Source: an uncultured Desulfuromusa sp. (GTDB lineage: Bacteria > Desulfobacterota > Desulfuromonadia > Desulfuromonadales > Geopsychrobacteraceae). Taken from it: 64,000 bases of DNA. Position 1 is the stretch's first letter, and each line of letters begins with the position of its first letter. This document shows, one piece after another, positions 9,983-19,031 of the stretch. Under the pieces are notes generated by a model that saw only the letters and a list, made by a program, of their open reading frames with translations, had not been told where the DNA came from and ran no database searches. The position numbers and the translations under genes were made by a program. The stretch spans positions 2,288,001 to 2,352,000 of the forward strand of contig NZ_OY776574.1 of assembly GCF_963675815.1 (NCBI RefSeq). Direction: 5' to 3'.

Positions 9983-12061
9983 GTGGCTCGTAAAGTTTCA
10001 TTAAATAAAACTCGCAATATTGGCATTATGGCTCATATTGATGCTGGTAAGACGACGACTACCGAGCGTATCCTCTATTATACTGGGGTTTCGCATAAGA
10101 TCGGTGAGGTTCATGATGGTGCTGCCACTATGGACTGGATGGAGCAAGAGCAGGAGCGGGGTATAACGATTACTTCAGCTGCAACAACCTGCTTTTGGAG
10201 GGATCATCGGGTTAATATTATTGATACTCCCGGTCACGTCGATTTTACTATTGAGGTCGAGCGCTCTTTGAAGGTGTTGGATGGTGCCGTTGCGGTGTTT
10301 TGTTCTGTCGGGGGCGTTGAACCTCAGTCTGAAACCGTTTGGCGTCAAGCTGATAAGTATGGTGTTCCAAGGATAGCATTTATTAATAAAATGGATCGCA
10401 CTGGTGCGGATTTTTCCCACGGTGTGGAGATGATACGGGATCGCTTAGGTGCAAACCCACTACCGCTTCAACTGCCGATCGGTGCTGAAGAGGATTTTCG
10501 CGGGCTGGTTGATCTGGTCACTATGCAAGCTATCGTCTGGGATGATGAGTCGATGGGTGCCAAGTTTGAGGTTGTCGATATCCCTGCCGATATGGTAGAT
10601 GATGTGGCTGCTGCTCGCGAAGCGTTGCTGGAAGAAATTTCTTCGAATGATGACGTGTTGATGGAGAAATATCTGGGCGGTGAGGAGTTGACTCTTGATG
10701 AGATAAAGTTGGCCATCAGGAAGGGAACTCACAATATAGATTTTTGTCCGGTGCTCTGTGGGAGTGCATTTAAAAATAAAGGTGTGCAGACGCTTCTTGA
10801 TGCGGTGATTGATTATATGCCGTCGCCTCTTGATGTTGAGCCGATCAAGGGTGTGCATCCTGATACGGGAGAAGAGTTGGTCCGCCCGGCTGATGATGAT
10901 GCCCCCTTTGCTGCATTGGCGTTTAAGATTATGACTGACCCGTTTGTCGGTCAGTTGAGCTTTTTCCGTGTTTATTCCGGCATTGCTGAATCAGGTACGA
11001 CTGTTCTGAACTCCACTAAGGGGAGAAAAGAACGTTTTGGCCGTCTGCTTAAGATGCATGCTAATAAGCGTGAAGAGATTAAGCAGGTTTACTCTGGTGA
11101 CATTGCTGCTGCTGTCGGTCTCAAGGGGACGACAACAGGGGATACTCTTTGCGATATTCAACAGCCGTCACTTCTGGAGACAATGGAATTTCCTGAGCCA
11201 GTAATTCATCTTTCGGTCGAGCCAAAAACCAAGGCTGACCAGGAAAAGATGGGCGTTGCTCTTGGCAAGCTCTTGTCAGAAGATCCGTCTTTGGGCGTCA
11301 GGACTGATGAGGAGACTGGTCAAACTATTCTGTCTGGAATGGGTGAGTTGCACCTTGAAGTCATTGTTGACAGGATGAAGCGGGAATTTAAGGTTGAATG
11401 TAATGTGGGAGCGCCTCAGGTTGCTTACCGTGAATCCATTACTAAGACTGTGGAAATTCAAGGAAAGTTTGTGCGCCAGTCAGGAGGCCGTGGTCAGTAT
11501 GGTGATTGCTGGTTGAGACTAGAGCCTGGTGAGCCTGGTAAGGGGTTCGAATTTGTTGACGCAATCAAGGGTGGAGTTATTCCCCGTGAGTATATACCAG
11601 CTGTAGGCAAGGGGGCTGAGGAGGCTGCCCAGAATGGCGTCTTGGCTGGCTTTCCGATCGTTGATGTCAAAGTTACCGTTTACGATGGTTCGTATCATGA
11701 TGTTGACTCCAATGAAATGGCTTTTAAAATTGCCGGCTCCATGGGGTTCAAGGATGGGGCTAAAAAAGCAGCTCCTGCATTGTTGGAACCTATTATGGCT
11801 GTTGAGGTTGTTGTTCCCGAGGAGTATATGGGTGACGTTATCGGGGATTTAAACAGTCGCCGCGGTCGTATTATGGGTATGGATGCTCGTGGAGGCGCGC
11901 AGGTCGTTGAGTCTCATGTGCCGCTTTCGAGTATGTTCGGATATGCGACTGATTTGCGTAGTGCAACACAAGGTCGTGCTACTTATTCGATGGTTTTTGA
12001 TCACTATGATCAGGCGCCTAAGGCAATTAGTGAAGAAATTATCGCCAAGGTCAACGGTTAG
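9983..12061 (+). CDS. fusA: Elongation factor G
   Basis: The 692-residue translocase GTPase has G1 AHIDAGKTT, the DTPGHVDF G3 motif and NKMD, followed by domains II to V of normal length. The C-terminal domain holds the conserved GDLNSRRGRI segment. It starts at GTG with TAGGAG upstream. It is the third gene of the str block, 20 nt before tuf. Codon choice is T-ending and like the neighbouring ribosomal genes, in contrast to tuf. Confidence 0.99.
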   Translation: MARKVSLNKTRNIGIMAHIDAGKTTTTERILYYTGVSHKIGEVHDGAATMDWMEQEQERGITITSAATTCFWRDHRVNIIDTPGHVDFTIEVERSLKVLDGAVAVFCSVGGVEPQSETVWRQADKYGVPRIAFINKMDRTGADFSHGVEMIRDRLGANPLPLQLPIGAEEDFRGLVDLVTMQAIVWDDESMGAKFEVVDIPADMVDDVAAAREALLEEISSNDDVLMEKYLGGEELTLDEIKLAIRKGTHNIDFCPVLCGSAFKNKGVQTLLDAVIDYMPSPLDVEPIKGVHPDTGEELVRPADDDAPFAALAFKIMTDPFVGQLSFFRVYSGIAESGTTVLNSTKGRKERFGRLLKMHANKREEIKQVYSGDIAAAVGLKGTTTGDTLCDIQQPSLLETMEFPEPVIHLSVEPKTKADQEKMGVALGKLLSEDPSLGVRTDEETGQTILSGMGELHLEVIVDRMKREFKVECNVGAPQVAYRESITKTVEIQGKFVRQSGGRGQYGDCWLRLEPGEPGKGFEFVDAIKGGVIPREYIPAVGKGAEEAAQNGVLAGFPIVDVKVTVYDGSYHDVDSNEMAFKIAGSMGFKDGAKKAAPALLEPIMAVEVVVPEEYMGDVIGDLNSRRGRIMGMDARGGAQVVESHVPLSSMFGYATDLRSATQGRATYSMVFDHYDQAPKAISEEIIAKVNG

Positions 12062-12081
12062 GCCGAGGATAGGAGTTAGAT

Positions 12082-13275
12082 ATGTCCAAGGAAAAGTACG
12101 AAAGGACAAAGCCGCACGTCAACATTGGAACCATCGGTCATGTTGACCATGGCAAAACAACACTGACGGCAGCCATCACCAGCGTCCTCGCTGCAAAGAT
12201 GGGTAGCGGAGAGGTCAAGGCATTTGATCAGATTGACAACGCACCGGAAGAGCGCGAGCGCGGTATTACCATCGCCACAGCTCACGTCGAGTACGAGACA
12301 GAAGCCCGTCATTATGCTCACGTTGACTGCCCGGGTCATGCCGACTACGTTAAAAACATGATCACTGGAGCTGCTCAGATGGATGGAGCAATCCTGGTTG
12401 TTTCCGCAGCTGACGGTCCCATGCCCCAGACCCGCGAGCATATCCTCCTGGCCCGCCAAGTTGGTGTTCCTGCCATGGTTGTGTTTTTGAATAAAGCCGA
12501 CATGGTTGATGACGAAGAACTGCTGGAGTTGGTCGAAATGGAAATTCGTGAACTGCTCTCCAGCTACGACTTCCCTGGAGACGATATTCCCGTTATTGCT
12601 GGCTCTGCCCTTGCCGCCCTCGAAGGCCGCGATGATGAAATCGGCAAAGATAAAGTCCTGGAGCTGATGGATGCCGTTGACAGCTACATTCCCGAGCCGG
12701 AGCGTGCCGTTGATCGTCCATTCCTGATGCCGGTAGAAGATGTTTTCTCCATCTCCGGTCGTGGAACCGTAGCAACCGGACGTGTTGAGCGCGGGATTAT
12801 CAAGGTTCAGGAAGAAGTAGAAATCGTCGGTATGAAAGACACCACCAAGACCGTCGTAACTGGCGTTGAAATGTTCCGTAAGCTTCTTGATCAAGGTCAA
12901 GCTGGCGATAACTGCGGTATCCTGCTCCGTGGCGTCAAGCGTGACGACATTGAGCGTGGTCAAGTTCTCGCTAAGCCGGGAAGCATCACCCCTCACACAA
13001 AATTCAAGGCAGAAGCCTATATCCTCACCAAAGAAGAAGGTGGTCGTCATACCCCATTCTTCAAAGGGTATCGTCCTCAATTCTATTTCCGCACCACAGA
13101 CGTGACCGGGGTTGTAGAATTGCCAGAAGGTGTTGAGATGGTTATGCCGGGTGACAATATTGCGATGACAGCAGAATTGATCACACCGATAGCTATGGAT
13201 AAAGAACTGCGCTTTGCAATCCGCGAAGGAGGCCGCACCGTCGGCGCCGGAGTGGTTAGTGAAGTTATCGAGTAA
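12082..13275 (+). CDS. tuf: Elongation factor Tu
   Basis: The 397-residue GTPase delivers aminoacyl-tRNA to the ribosome. It shows GHVDHGKTT, DCPGHADY and NKAD plus domains II and III. It follows fusA by 20 nt and precedes rpsJ by 16 nt. Codon use is distinctly richer in C-ending codons than fusA and the ribosomal genes on either side, although all are highly expressed. Gene conversion with a second tuf copy, commonly found near secE-nusG, would explain this. That copy is outside the window. Confidence 0.99.
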   Translation: MSKEKYERTKPHVNIGTIGHVDHGKTTLTAAITSVLAAKMGSGEVKAFDQIDNAPEERERGITIATAHVEYETEARHYAHVDCPGHADYVKNMITGAAQMDGAILVVSAADGPMPQTREHILLARQVGVPAMVVFLNKADMVDDEELLELVEMEIRELLSSYDFPGDDIPVIAGSALAALEGRDDEIGKDKVLELMDAVDSYIPEPERAVDRPFLMPVEDVFSISGRGTVATGRVERGIIKVQEEVEIVGMKDTTKTVVTGVEMFRKLLDQGQAGDNCGILLRGVKRDDIERGQVLAKPGSITPHTKFKAEAYILTKEEGGRHTPFFKGYRPQFYFRTTDVTGVVELPEGVEMVMPGDNIAMTAELITPIAMDKELRFAIREGGRTVGAGVVSEVIE

Positions 13276-13291
13276 TATGAGGTATTAATTG

Positions 13292-13600
13292 ATGTCTACT
13301 CAAAAGATAAGAATTCGTCTTAAGGCTTATGACCATAGCTTATTGGATTTAGCTGTTGCTGAAATAGTTGATACCACAAAGCGTACCGGTTCCCGTTTGG
13401 TTGGGCCTATTCCGCTTCCAACTGTAATCAACAAATACTGCGTTTTGCGTGGACCACATGTTGATAAGAAAAGTCGTGAGCAGTTTGAAATCAGGACACA
13501 TAAACGGCTTCTCGATATCATGGAACCAACACAGCAAACAGTTGATGCTTTGATGAAGCTAGATCTTTCAGCGGGCGTAGATGTAGAAATCAAGCTCTAG
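13292..13600 (+). CDS. rpsJ: 30S ribosomal protein S10 (NusE)
   Basis: The 102-residue protein works in the small subunit and, as NusE, in antitermination. The ATG at 13292 is preferred over the TTG codon immediately before it, because GAGG at 13279-13282 is spaced 9 nt from the ATG and the product then begins MSTQKIRIRLK as in the family. There is no separate S10 promoter gap, since tuf ends only 16 nt upstream, so the str and S10 blocks look co-transcribed. Confidence 0.97.
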   Translation: MSTQKIRIRLKAYDHSLLDLAVAEIVDTTKRTGSRLVGPIPLPTVINKYCVLRGPHVDKKSREQFEIRTHKRLLDIMEPTQQTVDALMKLDLSAGVDVEIKL

Positions 13601-13631
13601 GCGAACTTTATAGCGATTTAAGGGCACGGTA

Positions 13632-14255
13632 ATGACCAACGGATTATTAGGAAAAAAAATAGGCATGAGTCAGATTTTTGCGGCTGACGGCCAGCGCATT
13701 CCAGTGACGGTTCTGGAAGTAGGCCCCTGCACAGTGCTGCAGAAAAAAACGACCGCTGGGGATGGATATGAGGCGGCTCAGCTCGGGTTTCAGGCCAAGG
13801 CATCACAGCGCGTGAATAAGCCTGAAATGGGGCACTTCAAGAAAACCGGTAAAGGTGCGTTTTCATTTATTCGCGAGTTTAAGCTTTTAGGGGATTGTGC
13901 GGTTGGAGATCAAGTGTCTTGCGATTTGTTCAGCCCTGGTGACAGGGTCGATATTACGGGCACCAGTAAGGGTAAGGGGTTTCAGGGGGTAATGAAGCGC
14001 TGGGGTTTTTCCGGCGGACGAGCCACCCATGGATCGATGTTTAAGCGGAGACCCGGTGCTATTGGTCAATCTGCCTGGCCAGCTAAGGTTATCAAGGGCA
14101 AGAAAATGCCTGGTCAGTTGGGTAATGTTCGCGTGACAACACAGAACCTTATTGTTGTTGATGTTCGCCCTGAGCAAAATCTTGTTTTTGTGCGTGGTGC
14201 CGTTCCCGGGTCAAAGAATGGTTTGATTGAAATCCGCAAAGGGATTAAATCTTAG
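13632..14255 (+). CDS. rplC: 50S ribosomal protein L3
   Basis: This 207-residue early-assembly protein reaches toward the peptidyl transferase centre. The N-terminal GLLGKKIGMSQIF and the GKGFQGVMKRWGF loop are family signatures. The internal MFKRRPGAIG segment contains the glutamine-methylation region of the family. It is the second gene of the S10 block. Confidence 0.98.
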   Translation: MTNGLLGKKIGMSQIFAADGQRIPVTVLEVGPCTVLQKKTTAGDGYEAAQLGFQAKASQRVNKPEMGHFKKTGKGAFSFIREFKLLGDCAVGDQVSCDLFSPGDRVDITGTSKGKGFQGVMKRWGFSGGRATHGSMFKRRPGAIGQSAWPAKVIKGKKMPGQLGNVRVTTQNLIVVDVRPEQNLVFVRGAVPGSKNGLIEIRKGIKS

Positions 14256-14280
14256 GCTCTACGGATTTAGGAGTAGATAA

Positions 14281-14904
14281 ATGGCAACTGTATCAATCTA
14301 TAGTCAGGAAAATAAACAGGTTGGTGAACGACAACTCGCTGATGCTGTATTTAATACTGAAGTTAAAGAATATCTTTTGCACGACATGGTGAGATATCAA
14401 CTTGCGTCCAGACGTCAAGGGACTGCGGCCAGTAAAAATCGGAGTGCCGTTGCTGGTGGTGGAAAGAAGCCTTACCGTCAAAAAGGTACGGGTAATGCTC
14501 GCCAGGGAACAACCCGTGCGCCGCATTTTGTTGGGGGGGGTGCCGCTTTTGGTCCCTCTCCTCGATCGTATTCATTTAAGCTTAATCGGAAGGTTAAGAA
14601 GGCCGCGTTGTGTAGTGCACTTTCCGCACGTTTTCAGGCTGAGAAGTTAGTCGTTGTAGATGGCCTTGCGATGGATAAAATCAGCACCAAGTCGTTTTCA
14701 CAGATGGTAAAACGTTTTGAACTTGATGGAGCGTTATTTATAATTGATCAACCTGATTCTATGGTTGAACTTTCTGCTCGAAACCTGCATAATGTCAAGA
14801 TTTTGCGAGCTGACGGTGTGAATGTCTATGATATTCTCAAATACCCTTATCTCGTTTTGACTGACGCTGCTGTGACAGAGATAGAGGGAGCTTTGGAAAA
14901 ATGA
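14281..14904 (+). CDS. rplD: 50S ribosomal protein L4
   Basis: The 207-residue protein has the extended tunnel loop with KKPYRQKGTGNARQGTTRAP and the GPSPRSYSFKLN segment. L4 lines the exit tunnel. In enterobacteria it also autoregulates the S10 operon, but the required leader is not evident here because rpsJ directly follows tuf. The stop overlaps the rplW start by 4 nt, indicating translational coupling. Confidence 0.98.
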   Translation: MATVSIYSQENKQVGERQLADAVFNTEVKEYLLHDMVRYQLASRRQGTAASKNRSAVAGGGKKPYRQKGTGNARQGTTRAPHFVGGGAAFGPSPRSYSFKLNRKVKKAALCSALSARFQAEKLVVVDGLAMDKISTKSFSQMVKRFELDGALFIIDQPDSMVELSARNLHNVKILRADGVNVYDILKYPYLVLTDAAVTEIEGALEK

Positions 14905-15188
14905 AACCTTTGTATGAAGTTATACGCAAGCCGTTAATCTCTGAAAAGGCTAACTTTCTGAAGGAGACTTCTCGTGTTGTGGCCTTTGAGGTGGGGCGAG
15001 ATGCTAATAAGATCGAGATTAAGCAGGCGGTTGAAAAAGCTTTTGATGTGAAAGTTGAAGCTGTTAATACTATTCAGCTGCGCGGCAAGGTAAAGCGAGT
15101 TGGGGCTAATCTAGGTCAACGCAGCAATTGGAAAAAGGCGTATGTGACTCTTGAAGAGGGTCAGAATATAGATTTTTATGGTGTGTAA
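14901..15188 (+). CDS. rplW: 50S ribosomal protein L23
   Basis: The 95-residue protein at the exit-tunnel rim is the docking site for trigger factor and SRP. The N-terminal VIRKPLISEKA and the KVEAVNTIQLRGKVKR region are typical. Its ATG overlaps the rplD stop in an ATGA arrangement, and it lies 33 nt before rplB. Confidence 0.98.
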   Translation: MKPLYEVIRKPLISEKANFLKETSRVVAFEVGRDANKIEIKQAVEKAFDVKVEAVNTIQLRGKVKRVGANLGQRSNWKKAYVTLEEGQNIDFYGV

Positions 15189-15221
15189 GGCTGCGAGCTT
15201 TGCTGGTATGGAGTAGTTAAT

Positions 15222-16049
15222 ATGGGTATCAAGAAGTATAATCCAACCTCAGATGGTCGGCGTCATATGACCTCTTCGACATTTGAGGAGATCACTAAAA
15301 GTAAACCAGAAAAGTCATTGCTGGCTCCGCTGAAGCGTTCTGGGGGGCGTAATAACTCTGGACGTATTACTAAGCGTCATACGGGTGGTGGACATAAGCG
15401 GCAGTATCGTGTTGTCGATTTTCGTCGGGATAAATTGGAAGTACCTGCACGTGTTGCTGCGATTGAATACGATCCTAACCGGAGTGCGCGAATAGCGTTG
15501 TTATTTTATGTCGACGGAGAAAAGCGCTACATACTGGCTCCCAATGGTTTGAATGTCGGAGATCAGGTTGTTGCCAGCGATTCAGCTGATATTCAGCCGG
15601 GCAATACTATGGCGATACGCTCTATTCCTCTGGGCACCTGGGTTCATAACGTTGAATTGAAAGTTGGGAAAGGTGGCCAGCTGGCTCGAAGTGCCGGTGC
15701 TTATGCCATGATAGCTGCAAAAGAAGGTCGCTATGCTCAGTTGCGTTTGCCATCGGGTGAAGTTCGGTTGGTGATGCAGGAGTGTCGAGCTACCGTAGGT
15801 CAGGTTGGTAATCTTGATTTTGAGAAGGTTAAAATCGGTAAAGCTGGCCGAAACCGCTGGTTAGGTAAAAGGCCTCAATCTCGCGGCGTCGCCATGAACC
15901 CGGTTGATCATCCTCATGGTGGTGGTGAAGGGAAGAGCTCTGGTGGTCGGCATCCAGTAACCCCATGGGGTGTCCCTACGAAGGGTTATAAGACTCGGAC
16001 TAATAGACGAACTGATAAATTTATCGTACGTCGTAGGAATAAAAAGTAA
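15222..16049 (+). CDS. rplB: 50S ribosomal protein L2
   Basis: This 275-residue protein bridges the subunits and supports peptidyl transfer. The conserved MNPVDHPHGGGEGK motif begins near residue 224 and includes the histidine close to the active centre. The N-terminal GRNNSGRITKRHTGGGHK segment is also typical. Length and domain order are normal. Confidence 0.99.
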   Translation: MGIKKYNPTSDGRRHMTSSTFEEITKSKPEKSLLAPLKRSGGRNNSGRITKRHTGGGHKRQYRVVDFRRDKLEVPARVAAIEYDPNRSARIALLFYVDGEKRYILAPNGLNVGDQVVASDSADIQPGNTMAIRSIPLGTWVHNVELKVGKGGQLARSAGAYAMIAAKEGRYAQLRLPSGEVRLVMQECRATVGQVGNLDFEKVKIGKAGRNRWLGKRPQSRGVAMNPVDHPHGGGEGKSSGGRHPVTPWGVPTKGYKTRTNRRTDKFIVRRRNKK

Positions 16050-16071
16050 ATTAAGCCTTTAGGAGAAACTC

Positions 16072-16350
16072 GTGGCAAGATCAATAAAAAAAGGGCCATA
16101 TATTCAAGAAAGCCTGTTGCGTAATGTGAATCTTGAAGGGGAAACAAGTCGAAATAAGGTTATTAAGACTTGGTCTCGTCGGTCAACTATTATTCCTGAG
16201 TTTGTGGGTATGACTTTCGCCGTGCATAACGGCAAAAAATTCATTCCGGTTTTTGTCAGTGAAAATATGGTTGGTCATAAGTTGGGTGAATTTGCTCCGA
16301 CCCGGACCTATTATGGGCACGGAAGTGATAAGAAGAGTAAAGTCAGATAA
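16072..16350 (+). CDS. rpsS: 30S ribosomal protein S19
   Basis: The 92-residue head protein starts at GTG after a TTAGGAG ribosome site. MARSIKKGPYI, TWSRRSTIIPEFVG and GHKLGEFAPTR are signature segments. It binds 16S rRNA together with S13 and lies in the canonical rplB-rpsS-rplV order. Confidence 0.98.
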   Translation: MARSIKKGPYIQESLLRNVNLEGETSRNKVIKTWSRRSTIIPEFVGMTFAVHNGKKFIPVFVSENMVGHKLGEFAPTRTYYGHGSDKKSKVR

Positions 16351-16379
16351 ATAATAGTTTCTGACAGGAGTACCAAGAG

Positions 16380-16712
16380 ATGGAATCACAAGCCAAATTA
16401 AGAAATGTGCGGCTCTCGCCACGCAAGGCCAGACTCGTTGTTGATATGGTGCGGGGTAAGGGGATTCAGGATGCAATGAATATATTGCAAGTTTCTCCAC
16501 AAAAAACCGCTCCCATTTTGTCTAAACTGTTGAAGTCTGCTGTTGCTAATGCCGAGCAGGGTGGGGTATCTGATGTTGACCAGCTGTTTGTTAAAACAGT
16601 TATGGTTGATCAAGGTCCTACTCTCAAGAGGTTTATGCCCCGTGCTCAGGGTCGTGCCAGTCGAATTCGTAAGCCAACCAGCCACATAACTGTGGTTCTG
16701 GACGTTAAGTAA
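16380..16712 (+). CDS. rplV: 50S ribosomal protein L22
   Basis: The 110-residue protein has a C-terminal beta-hairpin (GPTLKRFMPRAQGRASRI) that narrows the exit tunnel and is a macrolide-response site in other bacteria. The sequence appears wild type. The gene is followed after 17 nt by rpsC. Confidence 0.98.
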   Translation: MESQAKLRNVRLSPRKARLVVDMVRGKGIQDAMNILQVSPQKTAPILSKLLKSAVANAEQGGVSDVDQLFVKTVMVDQGPTLKRFMPRAQGRASRIRKPTSHITVVLDVK

Positions 16713-16729
16713 GTCGAGGAGGTGTCCCT

Positions 16730-17380
16730 TTGGGCCAGAAAGTTCATCCGATAGGTTTTCGTTTGGGTATTAACCGGACGTGGGAGTCTCGCTGGTATGC
16801 GGATTCTGATTATGCTGAAAAATTACATGCAGATTTAAAGCTGCGTAATTTTATTAAAAAGCGTCTTTATCATGCTGGGATTTCTAAAATTGAGCTGGAA
16901 CGTGCTGCAAGCAAGGTGAAAATCAATATCTATGCTGCTCGTCCTGGGATCATTATTGGAAAAAAAGGTTCTGAAGTCGAGGTTTTGAAAAAAGATCTTG
17001 CGAAGATTACCGATGATGAGTGCTTTATTAATATTCAGGAGGTTCGCAAGCCTGAGGTTGACGCTCAGTTGGTAGCGGAAAATGTGGTTTTGCAGCTTGA
17101 ACGACGGGTTGCTTTCCGTCGCGCCATGAAGCGTAGCGTAAGTATGGCTCTGAAGTTTGGAGCAAAAGGCATAAAGATTAATTGTGCTGGGCGACTTGGT
17201 GGTGCCGAAATGAGTCGTACTGAATGGTATCGTGAAGGGCGCGTACCTTTGCATACCTTGCGTGCTGATATTGATTATGGGTTTGCAGAGGCTAAGACAA
17301 CCTATGGGATTATTGGTGTAAAGGTGCTCATCTTTAAGGGTGAAGTGCTAGGGAAAGAGAAAGCCCAGCCAACTGGCTGA
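16730..17380 (+). CDS. rpsC: 30S ribosomal protein S3
   Basis: The 216-residue protein at the mRNA entry contains the KH domain motif IIIGKKGSEVE near residue 73. The start is TTG: the strong site GAGGAGGTG lies just upstream and the product then begins MGQKVHPIGFRLGI as in the family. The downstream gap to rplP is 16 nt. Confidence 0.98.
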   Translation: MGQKVHPIGFRLGINRTWESRWYADSDYAEKLHADLKLRNFIKKRLYHAGISKIELERAASKVKINIYAARPGIIIGKKGSEVEVLKKDLAKITDDECFINIQEVRKPEVDAQLVAENVVLQLERRVAFRRAMKRSVSMALKFGAKGIKINCAGRLGGAEMSRTEWYREGRVPLHTLRADIDYGFAEAKTTYGIIGVKVLIFKGEVLGKEKAQPTG

Positions 17381-17396
17381 TCAGGAGTAGTTTGTC

Positions 17397-17819
17397 ATGT
17401 TAATGCCTAAAAAAGTTAAGCGTAGAAAGCAGTTTACAGGGCGGATGACCGGTCAGGCATCACGTGGTACAGATGTAAACTTTGGTGACTTTGGTTTGCA
17501 GGCCTTGGAGTGTACTTGGCTTACAGCGCGTCAAATTGAAGCAGCTCGGCGTGCTATGACTCGTTATATTAAGCGGGGCGGGAAAATATGGATTCGTTCA
17601 TTTCCTCATAAGCCTTTGACGAGTAAGCCAGCTGAAACCCGGATGGGTAAGGGTAAGGGTTCTCCAGAAAAGTGGGTCGCTGTGGTTAAACCTGGACATA
17701 TCATGTATGAGATGCAGGGTGTTACAGAGGAAGTAGCTCGAGAAGCTTTTCGTCTCGGAGCCAGTAAGCTACCCATAAAAACAAGGTTTATTAAGAGAGA
17801 GGTTGGCGATGAAAATTGA
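17397..17819 (+). CDS. rplP: 50S ribosomal protein L16
   Basis: This 140-residue protein sits at the A-site tRNA corridor of the large subunit. MLMPKKVKRRKQFTGRMTG and the GGKIWIRSFPHKPLT segment, followed by RMGKGKGSPEKWVAVV, are diagnostic. The end overlaps the rpmC start by 11 nt. Confidence 0.98.
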   Translation: MLMPKKVKRRKQFTGRMTGQASRGTDVNFGDFGLQALECTWLTARQIEAARRAMTRYIKRGGKIWIRSFPHKPLTSKPAETRMGKGKGSPEKWVAVVKPGHIMYEMQGVTEEVAREAFRLGASKLPIKTRFIKREVGDEN

Positions 17820-18000
17820 TGAAATCAAAGATCTCAGTGTTGAAGAGTTGAAAACTAAGACACAGGAATTGCAGCAGGAACTGTTTAATCTGAGGTTCCA
17901 GTTACATACTGGTCACCTGGAAAATTCAGCGAGGGTGTCTCAGGTCCGTAAAGATGTCGCCCGGGCGAAAACTATACTTTCAGGCAAGCTGAATGCTTAG
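17809..18000 (+). CDS. rpmC: 50S ribosomal protein L29
   Basis: The 63-residue helical hairpin protein lies near the exit tunnel. The ATG at 17809 is chosen over an in-frame TTG at 17803 because AGAGAGAGG (17794-17802) is ideally spaced for the ATG and the product begins MKIDEIKDLS. It overlaps the rplP end by 11 nt, so translation is likely coupled. The LFNLRFQLHTGHLEN core is family-specific. Confidence 0.96.
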   Translation: MKIDEIKDLSVEELKTKTQELQQELFNLRFQLHTGHLENSARVSQVRKDVARAKTILSGKLNA

Positions 18001-18015
18001 TGTGTGTGAGGAAAA

Positions 18016-18282
18016 ATGAGCGAAGAACGAGGTAGCAGAAGAACCCGTGTCGGTATTGTTGTTAGCGACAAGATGGACAAGACGGTTGTTGTTCAGGTTG
18101 ACGATCTGGTCAAACACAGCGTCTACAAGAAATTCATCAAGCGCAAGGTAAGCTGTAAAGCTCATGATGAGGCTAATGGCTGCTCTATTGGTGATAAGGT
18201 CCTTATTGTTGAATCAAGACCATTGTCAAAGGGTAAGCGCTGGCGCGTTCGACAGGTTTTGGAAAAAGCCGTTATCGCGTAG
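18016..18282 (+). CDS. rpsQ: 30S ribosomal protein S17
   Basis: The 88-residue OB-fold protein is a primary 16S rRNA binder. GIVVSDKMDKTVVVQV and the VLIVESRPLSKGKRWRV segment are typical. It follows rpmC by 15 nt and precedes rplN by 11 nt. Confidence 0.98.
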   Translation: MSEERGSRRTRVGIVVSDKMDKTVVVQVDDLVKHSVYKKFIKRKVSCKAHDEANGCSIGDKVLIVESRPLSKGKRWRVRQVLEKAVIA

Positions 18283-18293
18283 GAGAGTTTAGT

Positions 18294-18662
18294 ATGATTC
18301 AAATGCAAACCATGCTTAGTGTGGCTGATAACTCAGGGGCAAAAAAACTTTGTTGTATTAAAGTCCCTGGTGGGTCAAAGCGAAAGTACGCCGGCATAGG
18401 CGATATTATTATTTGTAGCGTTAAGGAAGCATTGCCGAACTCAAAAGTAAAAAAGGGTGATGTTGTACGCGCGGTTATTGTTCGTACTGCCAAGGAAGTG
18501 CCACGTTCTGATGGTTCTTTTGTCCGTTTTGACGGTAATTCTGCTGTGGTTGTAGGAACTGGTAACGAACCTCTGGGAACACGTATTTTTGGTCCTGTTG
18601 CCAGGGAATTACGGGCAAAGCAGTTCATGAAGATTGTTTCGCTGGCTCCTGAAGTTTTATAA
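18294..18662 (+). CDS. rplN: 50S ribosomal protein L14
   Basis: The 122-residue protein forms an inter-subunit bridge. It begins MIQMQTMLSVADNSGAK and contains the GTRIFGPVARELR segment, both diagnostic. The length equals the family norm. Confidence 0.99.
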   Translation: MIQMQTMLSVADNSGAKKLCCIKVPGGSKRKYAGIGDIIICSVKEALPNSKVKKGDVVRAVIVRTAKEVPRSDGSFVRFDGNSAVVVGTGNEPLGTRIFGPVARELRAKQFMKIVSLAPEVL

Positions 18663-18689
18663 AATTTAGATAGTTGGAGTATCAAAACG

Positions 18690-19019
18690 ATGTCTATTGT
18701 TAAATTACATGTCAAAAAAAATGACATGGTAGAAATAATTGCCGGGAAAGAGCGTGGTAAAACCGGGAAGGTTTTGCGCGTTTTACCAGGCAAGGGACGC
18801 GTTGTTGTTGAAGGCCTAAACGTTATTAAGCGCCATACTCGCCCTAATCAACTCAATCCGGAAGGTGGAATTGTTGAGAAGGAAGCGCCGTTGAGTATTT
18901 CTAACGTTATGCTGATTTGTGGTTCATGTTCTCAGGCAACTCGTACAGGTGTGCGATTGCTCGAAGATGGCAGCAAGACTCGTTATTGCAAGAAGTGTAA
19001 CGAGAGTGTCGATAAATAA
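18690..19019 (+). CDS. rplX: 50S ribosomal protein L24
   Basis: This 109-residue KOW-domain protein is an assembly initiator (KNDMVEIIAGKERGKTGKV). The C-terminal half carries two cysteine pairs, CGSC and CKKC, suggesting a zinc-binding variant of L24. It is followed after 12 nt by rplE. Confidence 0.97.
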   Translation: MSIVKLHVKKNDMVEIIAGKERGKTGKVLRVLPGKGRVVVEGLNVIKRHTRPNQLNPEGGIVEKEAPLSISNVMLICGSCSQATRTGVRLLEDGSKTRYCKKCNESVDK

Positions 19020-19031
19020 ACGGAGAGTTTG

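Noticed and set aside
12076..13080. Long 334-codon minus-strand frame opposite tuf
   Set aside because: tuf is certain on the plus strand. The open antisense frame is a by-product of its codon bias, with no recognisable motif.
18299..18793. 164-codon minus-strand frame opposite rplN and rplX
   Set aside because: Both ribosomal genes are certain on the plus strand, so this is a shadow frame.
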